Part shown: positions 42,494 through 51,522 of the stretch, piece by piece
Position numbering within the stretch: the stretch's first letter is position 1
Layout of the letters: the number at the start of each line of letters is the position of its first letter
Assembly (NCBI GenBank): GCA_016714815.1
Contig: JADKBZ010000002.1
Coordinates: 558,001-622,000, forward strand
Direction of reading: 5' to 3'
DNA from: Holophagales bacterium
Lineage (GTDB): Bacteria > Acidobacteriota > Thermoanaerobaculia > UBA5066
Length of the DNA: 64,000 bases
Notes under the pieces: model-generated
What the model was told of the DNA's origin: nothing
Database searches by the model: none
Seen by the model: the letters and a program-made list of their open reading frames with translations, nothing else
Position numbers and translations under genes: made by a program

Positions 42494-44136
42494 CTACGGG
42501 AGCCGCCGCGCGATCTGAAGGGCCGGGTCGTTCGTGACGTTGTCCGCGACCGTCGCGTAGACGAAGGCCGAGCCGGCGATCACGTCCACCGTCACGCTCT
42601 CGTCACCGGCGAACACGGCCCCGTCGAAGAAGTCCGACGCGGACCGCTGGATGTAGTAGGTCGCCGGGTAGCTCACGGTGAACGTCTTCAGGATGCTTCC
42701 GTAGGAATCCCTGAGCGTGAAGGCGAGCGTCGCACCGGCCTCCATCGTCCTCAGCCCGACGCTGAGACGGAACTTCTGGACGTCCGAGGGACCCAGAAGG
42801 AGCCCCGTCTGTCCCGCGGCCAGGGCCTCGGAGGGCGGAAGCCCGTACTCCGTGACTCCGGTCGTGCCGAGCGGCCCCGCGTCGTCGTAGACGCGGGCGC
42901 GGATGACGGGGACGGCGCCCCCTTCGGGCACGACGTCGAGGCTGCCGTTCCCGGTCGTACCGATGAGGCCGAGAACGTTCGGGAACTGGAGGGTCTGACG
43001 CGGCTGAAGGGTGTAACGGAGGAACGAGTCCCCCACCGAGCCGCTCCGTTCCTTCGGGTGGTAGACGAGCCGGCCGAACGCGAGGCTCCCCGAGGGATTG
43101 CTCAGCTGCACCGCGGTCCGGTAGTACGCGCCGTAGAGGCCGGGCGAGGAGACGACCGTCACGATCGTGGCGGCCACTTCTCCCGGGAGCGGGACGGGGG
43201 TGACGATCACCTGGACGCGGCTCGCCGTCGCGCCGCCGGGACCCGTGACCGTGAGGGTGTAGGTGGTCGTGACCACCGGGCGAACGTCAACCGACCCGGT
43301 TGCCGGGACCGCGCCGACACCCTGGTCGATGACGGCGGAGGTGCCTCCCGTCGACGACCAGCTCAGTGTCGCGGCCCCACCCGCGCTCACGGTGGCGGGA
43401 TTGGCCGAATAGAAACCGATGACCGGAGCGGGCTCGCTCGTTCCGCTGACGGTGCCCGTCACGATGCCGGAGTAGACCTGGGTCATCGTCCCCTGGTTGA
43501 ACGCCCACGCGCGGTAGTGGTAGGTGCCGGGGCGAGGCCGAAGTCGAGGACGGTGAGGGTGTTTCCGGCCGGGCAGAGGTCGTAGAAGAACTTCGTGTCG
43601 ATCTGCTGAAAGGAGCCGTTGGTCCCGGCCCGTTCGAGGACGATGGCCGCGGTCCGCGCGTCGCCCGGAGTGAGCGAGAGCGTGACCTGGTTCGCGCCGG
43701 TCGCCGAGATGGCGAGGACGGGAGCAGACGGGGGCAGCGTGAAGGAGTCGTCGATCCACGCTCCCGCCGCCGCCACGTTGCACCCCTTCACCCGCACCCA
43801 GAACTCGTAGACGCGATTCGCGCCGTCGAGCGTGACGATATGGGTCGTCGCGGTGGTTTCCGCGATCACTTCGAACGCGGAGAATCCGGCGCAGTAGTCG
43901 CCCGATTCGGCCCGCAGGATCTCGTACACCGTCCCGGAGACGGCACCCGCGGGGACGTCCCACGCGTAGGTGACCTGCCGCGGAAACGCCTGCGTGCTGC
44001 TCACGAAGCGGAAGTTGGGAACGGTCGTCGCACTCGGGCACGGCTGCGCCGCCGCCAGGCCCGCCGCGAGCAGGGCGCCGACGAGAGAAGCGCGCAACCC
44101 GAAGCGCGCGAGGCCCTTCGATTCGACATCCTTCAT
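42494..44136 (-). CDS. Secreted Ig/Fn3-type surface protein, frameshifted near 43530
   Basis: ATG at 44136 follows AAGGAGG. After the signal peptide (FGLRASLVGALLAAGLAAAQ) there are two Fn3-like domains (VTYAWDVPAGAVSGTVYEILRAES... and APVLAISATGANQVTLSLTPGD...). At 43529-43532 a run of four G (C on the coding strand) is one short: the frame changes between LTVLDFGLAP and PGTYHYRAWAFNQG. The second part has an Ig-like module with a GGAATLSWSSTGG motif and YTLTVTGPGG, then a C-terminal beta domain (AYYRTAVQLSNPSGSLAFGRLVYHP, a pattern seen in bacterial Ig-linked modules). It is likely surface or periplasmic. An own promoter element lies at 44180. Confidence 0.75.
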
Positions 44137-44179
44137 TCGATCCTCCTTCAGGCCGCAGGTGCGGTCGAAGCGGCTGAGC

Positions 44180-44194
44180 GCAAGGGCCGTGCCG
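44180..44194 (-). promoter_or_regulatory. Sigma-54-type element upstream of the Ig/Fn3 gene
   Basis: Reads CGGCACGGCCCTTGC on the reverse strand. Predicted start near 44168, 32 nt before the ATG. Confidence 0.55.
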
Positions 44195-44198
44195 TGAT

Positions 44199-45105
44199 CT
44201 AGAGGGCGGGAGCCGCCTGCACGCCAGCCCTGAGCCGTTTGCGCAGGCGGTTCGAGTCGAGGGGCAGAGGCTTCGTCGTCTCGAGAAACTCGAAGACGGT
44301 CTCCACGAAACGGCGGGGGTCGTCCCGGTGGGGAAAGTGGCCGGCCTTCGGGAAGATGGCGAGCCGGCTCCCCGGGATCTGCTCGTGGGCGTCCCGGCCG
44401 TGGCGGACGGGGATGAGCGAATCCATCTCGCCCCAGATGATGAGCGTCGGCAACCCGGCGGCGAGGTAGAGGCGGTCGCTCGCCACGATCCGCTGGCCAC
44501 CCACGTCGATGATTCCCTGGACGGTCTGGATGAACGCCCTGCGCGGCCGGCTTGGCGAGGGAGACGAAGCTGTTCCACGATTCCTCGAGGTCGGCGCTCG
44601 CGCGGACGCCGATCCCCCCCAGGACCCGGACGAGCCGGCCGACGCTTTGCTCCCCTGCCGCGCTCAGCCAGGGCAGGACGACGTCGGCGCCGGGGAGCGC
44701 CGCCGCCCGAAGCAGCGGGTGAAGCTCGCGGCCCAGCCCGCCGCTCGAGACCAGGACGAGACGCTCGCAGCGCTCCAGGAACTGGTAGGCGAACTGCAGG
44801 GCGACCCCGCCTCCGAGGGAATGGCCGAGGATGGTCCCCCGTTCGTGACCGAGAGCCTCGAGGAGGTCGCGGATCCCGTTCGCATAGGCCCCGAGCGAGT
44901 AGTCCCCCTCGGGCTTTGAGGACTCCCCGTGGCCGATGAGATCAGGGGCGACGACGGTGTACCGCTCGGCGAGCCACGGGATGACGCAGTCCCACGTCGC
45001 GGAGGTCCCGGCGATCCCGTGGAGGAGGACGAGGAGAGGGCCGTGTCCGGACGTCCGGTAGCTGCACCGCTGCCCGTGCAACGAGATTTCCAGGCGCGTG
45101 CCCAC
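44199..45105 (-). CDS. Alpha/beta hydrolase, frameshifted near 44540-44547
   Basis: GTG at 45105 behind GGGAGGG. The N-terminal part is intact: LVLLHGIAGTSATWDCVIPWLAERYTVVAPDLIGHGESS, nucleophile elbow ILGHSLGGGVALQFAYQF. The frame then changes near 44545 between SLAKPAA and RRAFIQTVQGIIDVGGQRI. In the new frame the fold continues with LPTLIIWGEMDSLIPVRHG (acid) and FPKAGHFPHRDDP (catalytic His), ending at 44199. As read, the main frame would lose the acid and His, so the enzyme would be dead. An indel error is equally likely. It follows the tiny membrane-peptide gene by 29 nt. Confidence 0.82.
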
Positions 45106-45134
45106 GTTCCGGCCCTCCCCTCCCGGATCCGGCG

Positions 45135-45221
45135 TCAGCCGTTCCTGCCTCTCCAGTAGAAGCCGCCGCCTCCGAACAGGAGAATCAGGACGACGATGAT
45201 GATGATGGTGTTCGTGCTCAT
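45135..45221 (-). CDS. Tiny membrane peptide with FGGGGFYW tail (paralogue of 15134-15214)
   Basis: 28 residues: MSTNTIIIIVVLILLFGGGG followed by FYWRGRNG. It has the same helix, Gly4 and aromatic/basic tail as the peptide at 15134-15214. ATG follows GGAGGG. A TGGC-N7-GTGC element lies upstream, as at the other locus. The function is unknown. Confidence 0.75.
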   Translation of the reverse strand: MSTNTIIIIVVLILLFGGGGFYWRGRNG

Positions 45222-45253
45222 GGTCAGATCCCTCCGATCTACACGAGGCCGTT

Positions 45254-45268
45254 GCACTCACCGTGCCA
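45254..45268 (-). promoter_or_regulatory. Sigma-54-type element for tiny peptide/hydrolase genes
   Basis: Reads TGGCACGGTGAGTGC on the reverse strand followed by A. Predicted start near 45242. It is part of a divergent pair with 45276. Confidence 0.5.
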
Positions 45269-45275
45269 GCGCCAG

Positions 45276-45290
45276 TGGCACGCGGGCTGC
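45276..45290 (+). promoter_or_regulatory. Sigma-54-type element for the DUF2383 gene
   Basis: Reads TGGCACGCGGGCTGC followed by A. Predicted start near 45302, 19 nt before the ATG. Confidence 0.55.
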
Positions 45291-45320
45291 ACGCATGACG
45301 AGGTGGGAGCAACGAGCACC

Positions 45321-45779
45321 ATGACGACCACCGACACCCCGGACCCCGCCGTCGACACACTCAATTCGCTGCTGCGTGGAGAGATCTCCGCGCAGGAGGC
45401 CCACGAGAAGGCGCTCGTCCTGGCCGTCGACATGACCGCCTTCGAGGCCGACGAGCTCCGGCGCATCTCGGCCGAGCACACGCGGGCCGCGGAGCTCCTC
45501 CGCACGGAGGTCTTCCGGCTGGGAGGCGCACCGGCAGGCTCCGCGGGCGCCTGGGGCGCCTTCGCGAGGGCGTTCCAGGCCTCCGCCAACCTCCTCGGAG
45601 TCTCCACGGCGCTGGCATCGCTCTCCGAGGGCGAGGAGCACGGCCTGAAGGAGTACGAGGCGGCGCTGGAGACGGCGACGGGTCCCACGAAGACTCTGCT
45701 TCGGGAGCGGCTGATCCCCGGCCAGAAAGGCCACCTCGACGCCCTGACCGCGATCGCCGTCCGGCGCCGTTCGGACTGA
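45321..45779 (+). CDS. PA2169-type four-helix-bundle protein (DUF2383)
   Basis: 152 residues. Ferritin-like all-helical pattern: DTLNSLLRGEISAQEAHEKALVL, DELRRISAEHTRAAELLRTEVFRLGG, EGEEHGLKEYEAALE, and RLIPGQKGHLDALTAI. DUF2383/PA2169 proteins are predicted diiron-like bundles found with stress genes; no enzyme activity is established. The ATG at 45321 is preceded by GGGAG. It has its own -24/-12 element. Confidence 0.85.
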   Translation: MTTTDTPDPAVDTLNSLLRGEISAQEAHEKALVLAVDMTAFEADELRRISAEHTRAAELLRTEVFRLGGAPAGSAGAWGAFARAFQASANLLGVSTALASLSEGEEHGLKEYEAALETATGPTKTLLRERLIPGQKGHLDALTAIAVRRRSD

Positions 45780-45935
45780 CCCGGCCGCGGGCCTGCCGGC
45801 CGCACGGAGCCGGGACCGGAGCGTGAGGCGGGAGAAACTGCAAACGCACCAGCAGGTTTTTCAAGAGCGGGAGACGTCGAAGGCGCGGGATCCCTCCTCG
45901 AGGAGAACGGCGCGACGCAGGCCAGGAGCCCGAAA

Positions 45936-47438
45936 ATGGACCGAAGCGGCGGAACCGACGGGGGATCAGCGGCGGTCGAGACCGCGCCGAGGGAGACCCG
46001 TTCGCTGATCCCGGCGACCGCGGACGCCGCGACCCTGCGCAGGCTCGCCGACCAGGTCTTCTCGCGGGCCGGCGGCGCGCCCCTCGTGAGGGGCAACAGC
46101 GTGCGCCTCCTCTCCGACGCCGTGGAGAACTACCCGGCGTGGCTGGAGGCGATCGGCTCGGCCCGGCACACGGTCCACTTCGAGAACTACATCGTCCACG
46201 ACGACGAGGTGGGCCGGCGCTTCGCCGACGCCCTGCGGGAACGGGCGAGAACCGGCGTCTCGGTTCGCGTCGTCTACGACTGGCTCGGCTGCCTCGGCAA
46301 GGCCTCCTCGCGGTTCTGGCGCCAACTGGAGGAGGCCGGCGTCGAGGTGCGCTGCTACAACCGTCCGCGCCCGGGCCAGCCGCTCGGGTGGATCGGGCGG
46401 GACCACCGCAAGTGCCTCGTGGTGGACGGTCGCGTCGCGTTCGTCACCGGGCTCTGCGTGGGGAGGATGTGGGAAGCCTCGGTCCCGCGCGGCCTCTCCG
46501 CGTGGCGCGACACGGGCGTCGAGGTCCGCGGCCCCGCCGTGACGGAGGTGGCGCACGCCTTCGCGGACTCCTGGGCGGTCACCGGAGCGCCCCTGCCCCC
46601 CGAAGCGAACCCGTTCGACCCGGCTCCGGCGGGCGACGTCGACCTGCGCGTCATCGCGACGACGCCCGGCACCGGAGGCCTCTACCGCCTCGACCCGCTC
46701 GTCGCGTCCCTCGCCCGCCGGACGCTCTGGCTCACCGACGCGTACTTCGCCGGCACCTCCACCTACGTCCAGGCGCTTCAGGCCGCGGCCCGCGACGGCG
46801 TCGACGTCCGCCTCCTCGTCCCCGGACCGGGCAGCGACATCCCCTTGATGCAGGCCGTCTCCCGCGCCGGGTATCGCGCCCTGCTCGAGGCCGGCGTCCG
46901 CGTCTTCGAGTGGAACGGCTCGATGCTCCACGCCAAGACCGCCGTGGCCGACGCGCGCTGGTCGCGCGTCGGCTCGACGAACCTCAACCTCGCGAGCTGG
47001 ATCGGGAACCGCGAGCTGGACGTCGTGGTGGAGAACGAGGCCTTCGGCCGGCAGATGGAGGAGACGTTCGAGGAGGATCTCGAGAACGCCACGGAGATCG
47101 TTCTCGAGCGCTGGGCGCGGGTGCGTCCCGCCGGGAAGGTCCGCCCGCCGCGGGTTCGCGGCGCCGGCGGGAGCACGACGCGCGCCGCGGCCGGCGCGCT
47201 CCGCGTCGGCAACGCTCTCGGCTCCGCCCTCGCCGCTCGCCGGTTCCACGGTCCGGCGGAGAGATGGCTGATGGCCGAAGGAGGACTCCTGCTCGCCCTC
47301 CTGGCCGCCATCGGGTTCCTCTGGCCGCGCCTCCTGGCGTGGCCGCTCGCCGCCTTCAGCCTCTGGATGGGCCTGGCGCTCCTCGCCCGTTCGGCGCACC
47401 GAAGAACCGGCGGCCCCCCGGGCGCCAGAGAGAGATGA
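45936..47438 (+). CDS. Phospholipase D family, cardiolipin synthase-like
   Basis: 500 residues. Two HKD motifs: DHRKCLVVDG (His157) with VTGLCVG downstream, and MLHAKTAVADARW (His332) followed by GSTNLN. HFENYIVHDDEVGRRFADALRERA is the typical start of the ClsB/ClsA catalytic domain. Two hydrophobic helices lie at the C-terminus (GLLLALLAAIGFLWPRLLAWPLAAFSLWMGLALLA), unlike classical Cls where they are N-terminal. It probably joins phosphatidylglycerols or transfers phosphatidyl groups at the membrane. ATG follows AGGAG. Its stop overlaps the ATG of the endo/exonuclease/phosphatase gene, a common pairing. Confidence 0.93.
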   Translation: MDRSGGTDGGSAAVETAPRETRSLIPATADAATLRRLADQVFSRAGGAPLVRGNSVRLLSDAVENYPAWLEAIGSARHTVHFENYIVHDDEVGRRFADALRERARTGVSVRVVYDWLGCLGKASSRFWRQLEEAGVEVRCYNRPRPGQPLGWIGRDHRKCLVVDGRVAFVTGLCVGRMWEASVPRGLSAWRDTGVEVRGPAVTEVAHAFADSWAVTGAPLPPEANPFDPAPAGDVDLRVIATTPGTGGLYRLDPLVASLARRTLWLTDAYFAGTSTYVQALQAAARDGVDVRLLVPGPGSDIPLMQAVSRAGYRALLEAGVRVFEWNGSMLHAKTAVADARWSRVGSTNLNLASWIGNRELDVVVENEAFGRQMEETFEEDLENATEIVLERWARVRPAGKVRPPRVRGAGGSTTRAAAGALRVGNALGSALAARRFHGPAERWLMAEGGLLLALLAAIGFLWPRLLAWPLAAFSLWMGLALLARSAHRRTGGPPGARER

Positions 47439-48193
47439 TCGTCCCGATGCGTTTCCGGGTGATGACGTGGAACATCCACCGCGCGATCGGCCTCGACCGG
47501 CGCTTTCGCCCCGAGCGGGTGAGCCGCGTCATCGAGACCTACGAGCCGGACGTCGTCCTGCTGCAGGAGGTGGACGACGGCGTCCCGCGGTCCCGCAGGA
47601 TGGACCTCGGCAGGGAGCTGGCCGCGAGCTCGGGGTACCCCCACGTGGCCATCGGCCACAACGTCACCCTTCGCAAGGGCCGCTACGGCAACGCCACCCT
47701 CAGCCGCCACCCGATCCTCCTCGAGCGCAACATCGACCTGACCATCGGCAGGTCCAAGCGCCGCGGCTGCCAGCACACGACCATCGCCCTCGAAGGTCCC
47801 GCCGGCCAAACCCGCCCACTCGAGCTCTTCAACCTGCACCTGGGCCTCTCGGCTCGCGAGCGGGCCCTTCAGGCGACGCTCCTCGCCGGGGCCCGCGAGC
47901 TGTCGAGCCTTCCGTCCGGCGCGGCGTGCCTGGTCGGGGGCGACTTCAACGACTGGCGCTCGCTGCTCACCCCGTTCTTCACCGGGCCGCTGGGTTTCCG
48001 TTCCGCCACCGAGAGCACGCGCCGGGGAGAACGGGCGTTCCTCACGTTTCCGGCGTTCTTCCCCAGGGGACCCCTCGACAGGGTCTACTACCGTGGTCCG
48101 CTCGAGCTCCTCGCGGCCCGGCGCTGCCGGCTGCGGGTCTCGCGGATCGCGAGCGACCACCTACCGATCATCGCCGACTTCGAGATTCCCTGA
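47435..48193 (+). CDS. Endonuclease/exonuclease/phosphatase family protein
   Basis: 252 residues, ATG overlapping the PLD stop (ATGA). Family motifs: MTWNIHRAIGLD (Asn), VVLLQEVDDG (Glu), LFNLHLGLSARER (His), LVGGDFNDWRS (GDFND) and the terminal SDHLPIIADF (His). These enzymes cleave phosphodiester or phosphomonoester bonds in DNA, lipids or inositol phosphates. Coupling to a cardiolipin synthase-like PLD suggests a phospholipid substrate. It overlaps the 3' end of the convergent sortase gene by about 33 nt. Confidence 0.9.
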   Translation: MIVPMRFRVMTWNIHRAIGLDRRFRPERVSRVIETYEPDVVLLQEVDDGVPRSRRMDLGRELAASSGYPHVAIGHNVTLRKGRYGNATLSRHPILLERNIDLTIGRSKRRGCQHTTIALEGPAGQTRPLELFNLHLGLSARERALQATLLAGARELSSLPSGAACLVGGDFNDWRSLLTPFFTGPLGFRSATESTRRGERAFLTFPAFFPRGPLDRVYYRGPLELLAARRCRLRVSRIASDHLPIIADFEIP

Positions 48194-48913
48194 CACCGTG
48201 AATGGAGGCGGGCCGGCCTTCGGCCGCAGGATCCGCGAGGCCGTCACGATGAAACGCTTCGGCGCGCTTCCGATGAAGCCGAACGGGTAGCAGGTGACGA
48301 GAGTCAGCCTGTCGTCGGCCGTCCCCGCGAGAACCCTCGTCTCCCCGGGCCCGACGACCTCCGTGGAATCGACCCTGTATTCGACGTGATGTCCCGGCGC
48401 ACGGATCCAGATCCTGTCGTCCAGCCGGATCTTCCGAAGGCCGCGGAAGAAGGAATCCCGGTGCCCCGCGAGAACGACGTTTCCCGGTTCGCCCGGCCGT
48501 GCGGTCCCCCGAACGTGTCCCACGGCAACGGCCAGAGTGGCGTCGTCGTCTCCGTCCCGGACGATGGCCGAGACGCCGACCCGCGGGATCTCGATACGGG
48601 CGAGGACGGCCGGACCGGAGGGCGCGACGGTCGGCGTGGACGCGGGCCTGGAGGGAGCGGACCGCGAGAGTCTGGTCGGGAGCATCCGCTCCGCCTCGAG
48701 GAGTGTCCGTTCGTCACGGGCACCCTGGACCCGGGCGTTCGCGGCTCCGATGAGAACCTCGCCGAGAAGGGCCAGTCCCACCACGACGAGGACGGCCTCT
48801 CCCCGGCGCATCCACCTCGCCAACGGCCGTCCGGGACGGTCGGGCGCCGCCTGTGGCGCCCGACCTCCCTCGACGGGCCGGACCGCCGGGGCCGACGGTC
48901 CGCGCTTTCTCAC
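48161..48913 (-). CDS. Class D/E-like sortase
   Basis: 250 residues. An N-terminal membrane anchor (AVLVVVGLALLGEVLIGAA), a linker, then the sortase barrel: IEIPRVGVSAIVRDGDD, GNVVLAGHRDSFFRGLRKI (His151), TLVTCYPFGFIGSAPKRFIV (TLxTC Cys208, Arg220). All three catalytic residues are present. Sortases join proteins with an LPxTG-like signal to an amino acceptor; in Gram-negatives they are uncommon and their acceptor is unknown. The ATG overlaps the stop of the upstream gene, whose product ends in a matching signal, so enzyme and substrate are coupled. Confidence 0.92.
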   Translation of the reverse strand: MRKRGPSAPAVRPVEGGRAPQAAPDRPGRPLARWMRRGEAVLVVVGLALLGEVLIGAANARVQGARDERTLLEAERMLPTRLSRSAPSRPASTPTVAPSGPAVLARIEIPRVGVSAIVRDGDDDATLAVAVGHVRGTARPGEPGNVVLAGHRDSFFRGLRKIRLDDRIWIRAPGHHVEYRVDSTEVVGPGETRVLAGTADDRLTLVTCYPFGFIGSAPKRFIVTASRILRPKAGPPPFTVSGNLEVGDDR

Positions 48914-49587
48914 GCCACCCGGCTCCCGAGCTGGCGGAGCGCGAGCGCCCCGGCGAGCGAGAGGAGACCGAGCGCCGCGAAGAGCGGCTCGTGGCTCGCG
49001 GTCCGGGGCATCGCCGGAACGGCCTGGGCGACGACCGCCACGGGCTTCGTTTCGACGGCCGGCGGCGGTGCGAGCCTCTCCGGGACGATGGGCGTCAGCG
49101 GAACGGTCTTCAGCTCCGCCTCTTTCGTCTCATCCGGAACGGACGGCACCGTCTCGTGGGTGATGCTCGCGAGGTAGAGAGCGCGCTTTCTCGGGTAGAC
49201 GATGTCGCGCGCCGTCTTCGTGCCCGCCGGGAACCAGGTCCGGAGAGCCTTGGGCTCGCCGCTGGCGGCCGTGTAGTACTCGAACAGCGGAATCCTGCTG
49301 TCGGGGTCGGTGTTGGCCAGGCGCGGGTTCGCGGCGGCCGTGACGAACACCTTGCTCTTGTCCTCGTTGGTAATTTGTATGACGTTGCGGTTGTAAGTTT
49401 CACCCGAGGACTGGTCGATGACGCGGATGACGTAGGTCCCGGGCTCGAGGATCACTCCGGCCACCTCGACCCGCTCCGTCGTCTCGAACGTCGAGATCTC
49501 GTTGCGGTTCCCTCCCTGCGCATTCGCCTGCGGCGTTACCAGGAGCAGGGCTCCGACGGCCCCGGCGACCAATACTTTGTCAAACAC
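48910..49587 (-). CDS. Secreted protein with C-terminal sortase signal (MPRTA)
   Basis: 225 residues, GTG at 49587. Signal peptide VLVAGAVGALLLVTPQANA, a beta-rich middle (ERVEVAGVILEPGTYVIRVIDQSSGETYNRNVIQI), a Pro-rich stretch, then MPRTA at 193-197. A hydrophobic helix (PLFAALGLLSLAGALALRQL) and a short basic tail follow. This is the tripartite cell-wall sorting signal with MPRTA in place of LPxTG/LPxTA. The sortase gene follows with a 4-nt overlap. A canonical CGGC-N7-TTGC element lies upstream. The middle domain resembles small acidobacterial secreted proteins; its role is unknown. Confidence 0.85.
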   Translation of the reverse strand: MFDKVLVAGAVGALLLVTPQANAQGGNRNEISTFETTERVEVAGVILEPGTYVIRVIDQSSGETYNRNVIQITNEDKSKVFVTAAANPRLANTDPDSRIPLFEYYTAASGEPKALRTWFPAGTKTARDIVYPRKRALYLASITHETVPSVPDETKEAELKTVPLTPIVPERLAPPPAVETKPVAVVAQAVPAMPRTASHEPLFAALGLLSLAGALALRQLGSRVA

Positions 49588-49650
49588 GATGGCACCTCTG
49601 ACTTTCTCGCCTGGATCGACCCGTCCGGGCCGCAGGCTGACCGACAAAGA

Positions 49651-49665
49651 GCAACCGGTGTGCCG
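49651..49665 (-). promoter_or_regulatory. Sigma-54-type element for the sortase-substrate operon
   Basis: Reads CGGCACACCGGTTGC on the reverse strand followed by T. Predicted start near 49639, 52 nt before the GTG. Confidence 0.6.
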
Positions 49666-49738
49666 CAGCCCGGCGCCGCGGCGGTACTTCGCATCCGCTC
49701 CAGACGAACCGGAAGGGCGCTCCTGCGGGCCGGCCGGA

Positions 49739-49753
49739 TGGCATCGATCCTGC
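49739..49753 (+). promoter_or_regulatory. Sigma-54-like element upstream of the PRC-barrel gene
   Basis: Reads TGGCATCGATCCTGC. Predicted start near 49765, 33 nt before the ATG. Confidence 0.45.
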
Positions 49754-49797
49754 GACCGTCTCCGCAGCTCTCGAAAGGGGGCAGAAGGAACTCCGCC

Positions 49798-50562
49798 ATG
49801 CTGCGAAGCCTGAAAGACCTCGAGGGATACACGGCGAGCGCCACCGACGGTGACATCGGGAGGGTCGTCAACTTCCTCCTGGACGACGCACGATGGACCA
49901 TCCGCTACCTGATCGTCGAGCCCGGCAGCTTCCTCGACGGGGCGCAGGTCCTCGTCTCCCCCATCTCGTTCCGCGAGGTCGAGTGGGCGACTCACCGATT
50001 CCACCTCGCGCTGACGAAGGAGAAGGTCCTCGGCAGCCCGAGCGTCGACCTGCACAAGCCGGTCTCCCGTCAGCACGAGGAGGCGTTCTCCCGCTACTAC
50101 GGATTCCCCTGGTACTGGCGCTCCTCCGGGCTCTGGGGCACGGCTTCGTTCCCGAGCGGACTCGCGGAAGACGCGGACGCAGAGGCGTCTGCCACGCCTC
50201 CGGCGAAGCCTGGCGACGTTCACCTGCGCAGCTCCCGGGACGTCCGGGGCTACCGGATCCAGGGGAGCGACGGCCCGATCGGGCACGTCGAGGACTTCAT
50301 CGTCGACGACGGGACCTGGCAGGTGAGGTACCTGGTGGTCGACACCAGCGACTGGTGGTTCGGCCGAAGGGTGCTCGTCGCACCCGACTGGGCCACCCGC
50401 ATCAGCTGGGCGGGAGGGACGGTCACGCTGGACCTCTCTCGCGAGGAGATCCGCACGAGCCCGGAATGGGACCCCGCCGCGCCCCCGCACAGCGAATACG
50501 AGTCCCGCCTGCGCCACCACTACGGACGAACCGCGTCCGGACGGGCGTCGCGCCTCCTCTGA
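49798..50562 (+). CDS. Double PRC-barrel protein
   Basis: 254 residues, ATG after AAGGAA. Two PRC-barrel domains: SLKDLEGYTASATDGDIGRVVNFLLDDARWTIRYLIVEPG and SSRDVRGYRIQGSDGPIGHVEDFIVDDGTWQVRYLVVDTSDWWFG, each with the G-x-I-G-x-V-x-x-F-x-x-D-D pattern. An acidic Ala/Pro linker joins them. PRC barrels bind proteins or pigments, and cytosolic ones are often stress-induced. No signal peptide. A 11-bp hairpin follows. Confidence 0.88.
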   Translation: MLRSLKDLEGYTASATDGDIGRVVNFLLDDARWTIRYLIVEPGSFLDGAQVLVSPISFREVEWATHRFHLALTKEKVLGSPSVDLHKPVSRQHEEAFSRYYGFPWYWRSSGLWGTASFPSGLAEDADAEASATPPAKPGDVHLRSSRDVRGYRIQGSDGPIGHVEDFIVDDGTWQVRYLVVDTSDWWFGRRVLVAPDWATRISWAGGTVTLDLSREEIRTSPEWDPAAPPHSEYESRLRHHYGRTASGRASRLL

Positions 50563-50568
50563 ACGGAA

Positions 50569-50595
50569 CGGGCGCGCAGTCCGCCTGCGCGCCCG
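50569..50595. terminator. Bidirectional hairpin between convergent genes
   Basis: An 11-bp perfect stem (50569-50579 with 50585-50595, 5-nt loop), no T-tract, between the PRC-barrel gene and the YflT-like gene end. Confidence 0.55.
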
Positions 50596-50638
50596 ATCGG
50601 ACACCCTTTGCTCGCCAGGTCGCGAGCCCTCGACGGAG

Positions 50639-51473
50639 TCAGACCGCGACCAGCTCCGGCGCCACCTGCGCGGCCGTCAGCTCCTCGACGATCCGGCGCC
50701 ACGTCTCCTCGCGCACGGATTTCCGCGGGAGGAGGTCCGCCATCTCCATCTTCGCGTTCCCCGCCCTCTGAACTCCACGGCCGAGGTCGGCCAGGTCGAC
50801 GTACTCCTCGCCGGCCGCCATCTCGTGCTTCGTCTCCGAGTTCGACACGCGACCGACCTCGTCGTCGGAGAGCAGCTTCAGGATCCCGTCCCGGGTGACG
50901 TAGGCCGCACGCTCCGCCTCGTTCATCGCGACGGCCGTCGACGGGGCGTGAATCGCGACGTGCGAGGCGCCCGTCGTTCCGAGCAGGGCGCGGGCATGCT
51001 CGACCATGTCGGCGCTCCCCCGCGCCAGGACGAGGAACTTCCCGGCCTTGACCTCGACCTCGTACTTTGATGACGCTCTCCTCGGGGATCCCGACTGTGG
51101 AAAGGGCCGCCGCCACGACGCCGGCGACACCGCCGAGCGCGGCCCCCTCGAGCGCTCCGACCATCCAGCCGACGAGCGGCCCCATCACGACGAGCGGCCC
51201 GATCGCGGGAACGAGGAAGACCCCGCCCCCGACGAGCACTCCCCAGAGCCCTCCCCAGAAAGCTCCGCGCCCGCCCCAGACCATGATCTTGTCCTCGGTT
51301 GTGTAGTACCCCCGGACGTTTTCCTCCGACTGGAAGTCCCTGCCGATGATCGACAGGCGCTTCATGTCGACGCCCGCTCCCTGGAGGGCCCGGACAGCCG
51401 CCTCCGCGGTGGTGTGCGTTTCGTAGATCGCCACGATGGCGTGCTCCTGCGTGCTCGAGGTCGTTCTGGTCAT
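50639..51473 (-). CDS. YflT/general-stress-17M-like membrane protein, frameshifted at 51066-51068
   Basis: ATG at 51473 follows AAGGAG. The N-terminal YflT-type domain reads HAIVAIYETHTTAEAAVRALQGAGVDMKRLSIIGRDFQSEENVRGYY. It is followed by a Gly-rich helical hairpin (GGRGAFWGGLWGVLVGGGVFLVPAIGPLVVMGPLVGWMVGALEGAA). At 51066-51068 three A (coding strand) stand where two keep frame: GIPEESVIK then, one frame over, YEVEVKAGKFLVLARGSADMVEHARALL and a C-terminal region to VAPELVAV. As read, translation would end in a basic nonsense tail. The family is heat- or stress-induced in other bacteria. Its promoter pairs with that of the grpE operon. Confidence 0.8.
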
Positions 51474-51522
51474 TTCGGCTCCTTGCGCTGTGAGACTGCA
51501 TTCGTTCCGGTGGCCCGAGCGC

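Noticed and set aside
43483..45360. Continuous reverse frame joining the alpha/beta hydrolase N-terminus to the Fn3 protein N-terminus
   Set aside because: It arises because the hydrolase frameshift removes its stop. The Fn3 gene has its own ATG, AAGGAGG and promoter element, so a fusion is unlikely.
48161..48193. 33-nt 3' overlap of the convergent phosphatase and sortase genes as a sign of a wrong end
   Set aside because: Both C-termini keep family motifs up to the overlap, so a real tail-to-tail overlap is the simpler reading.
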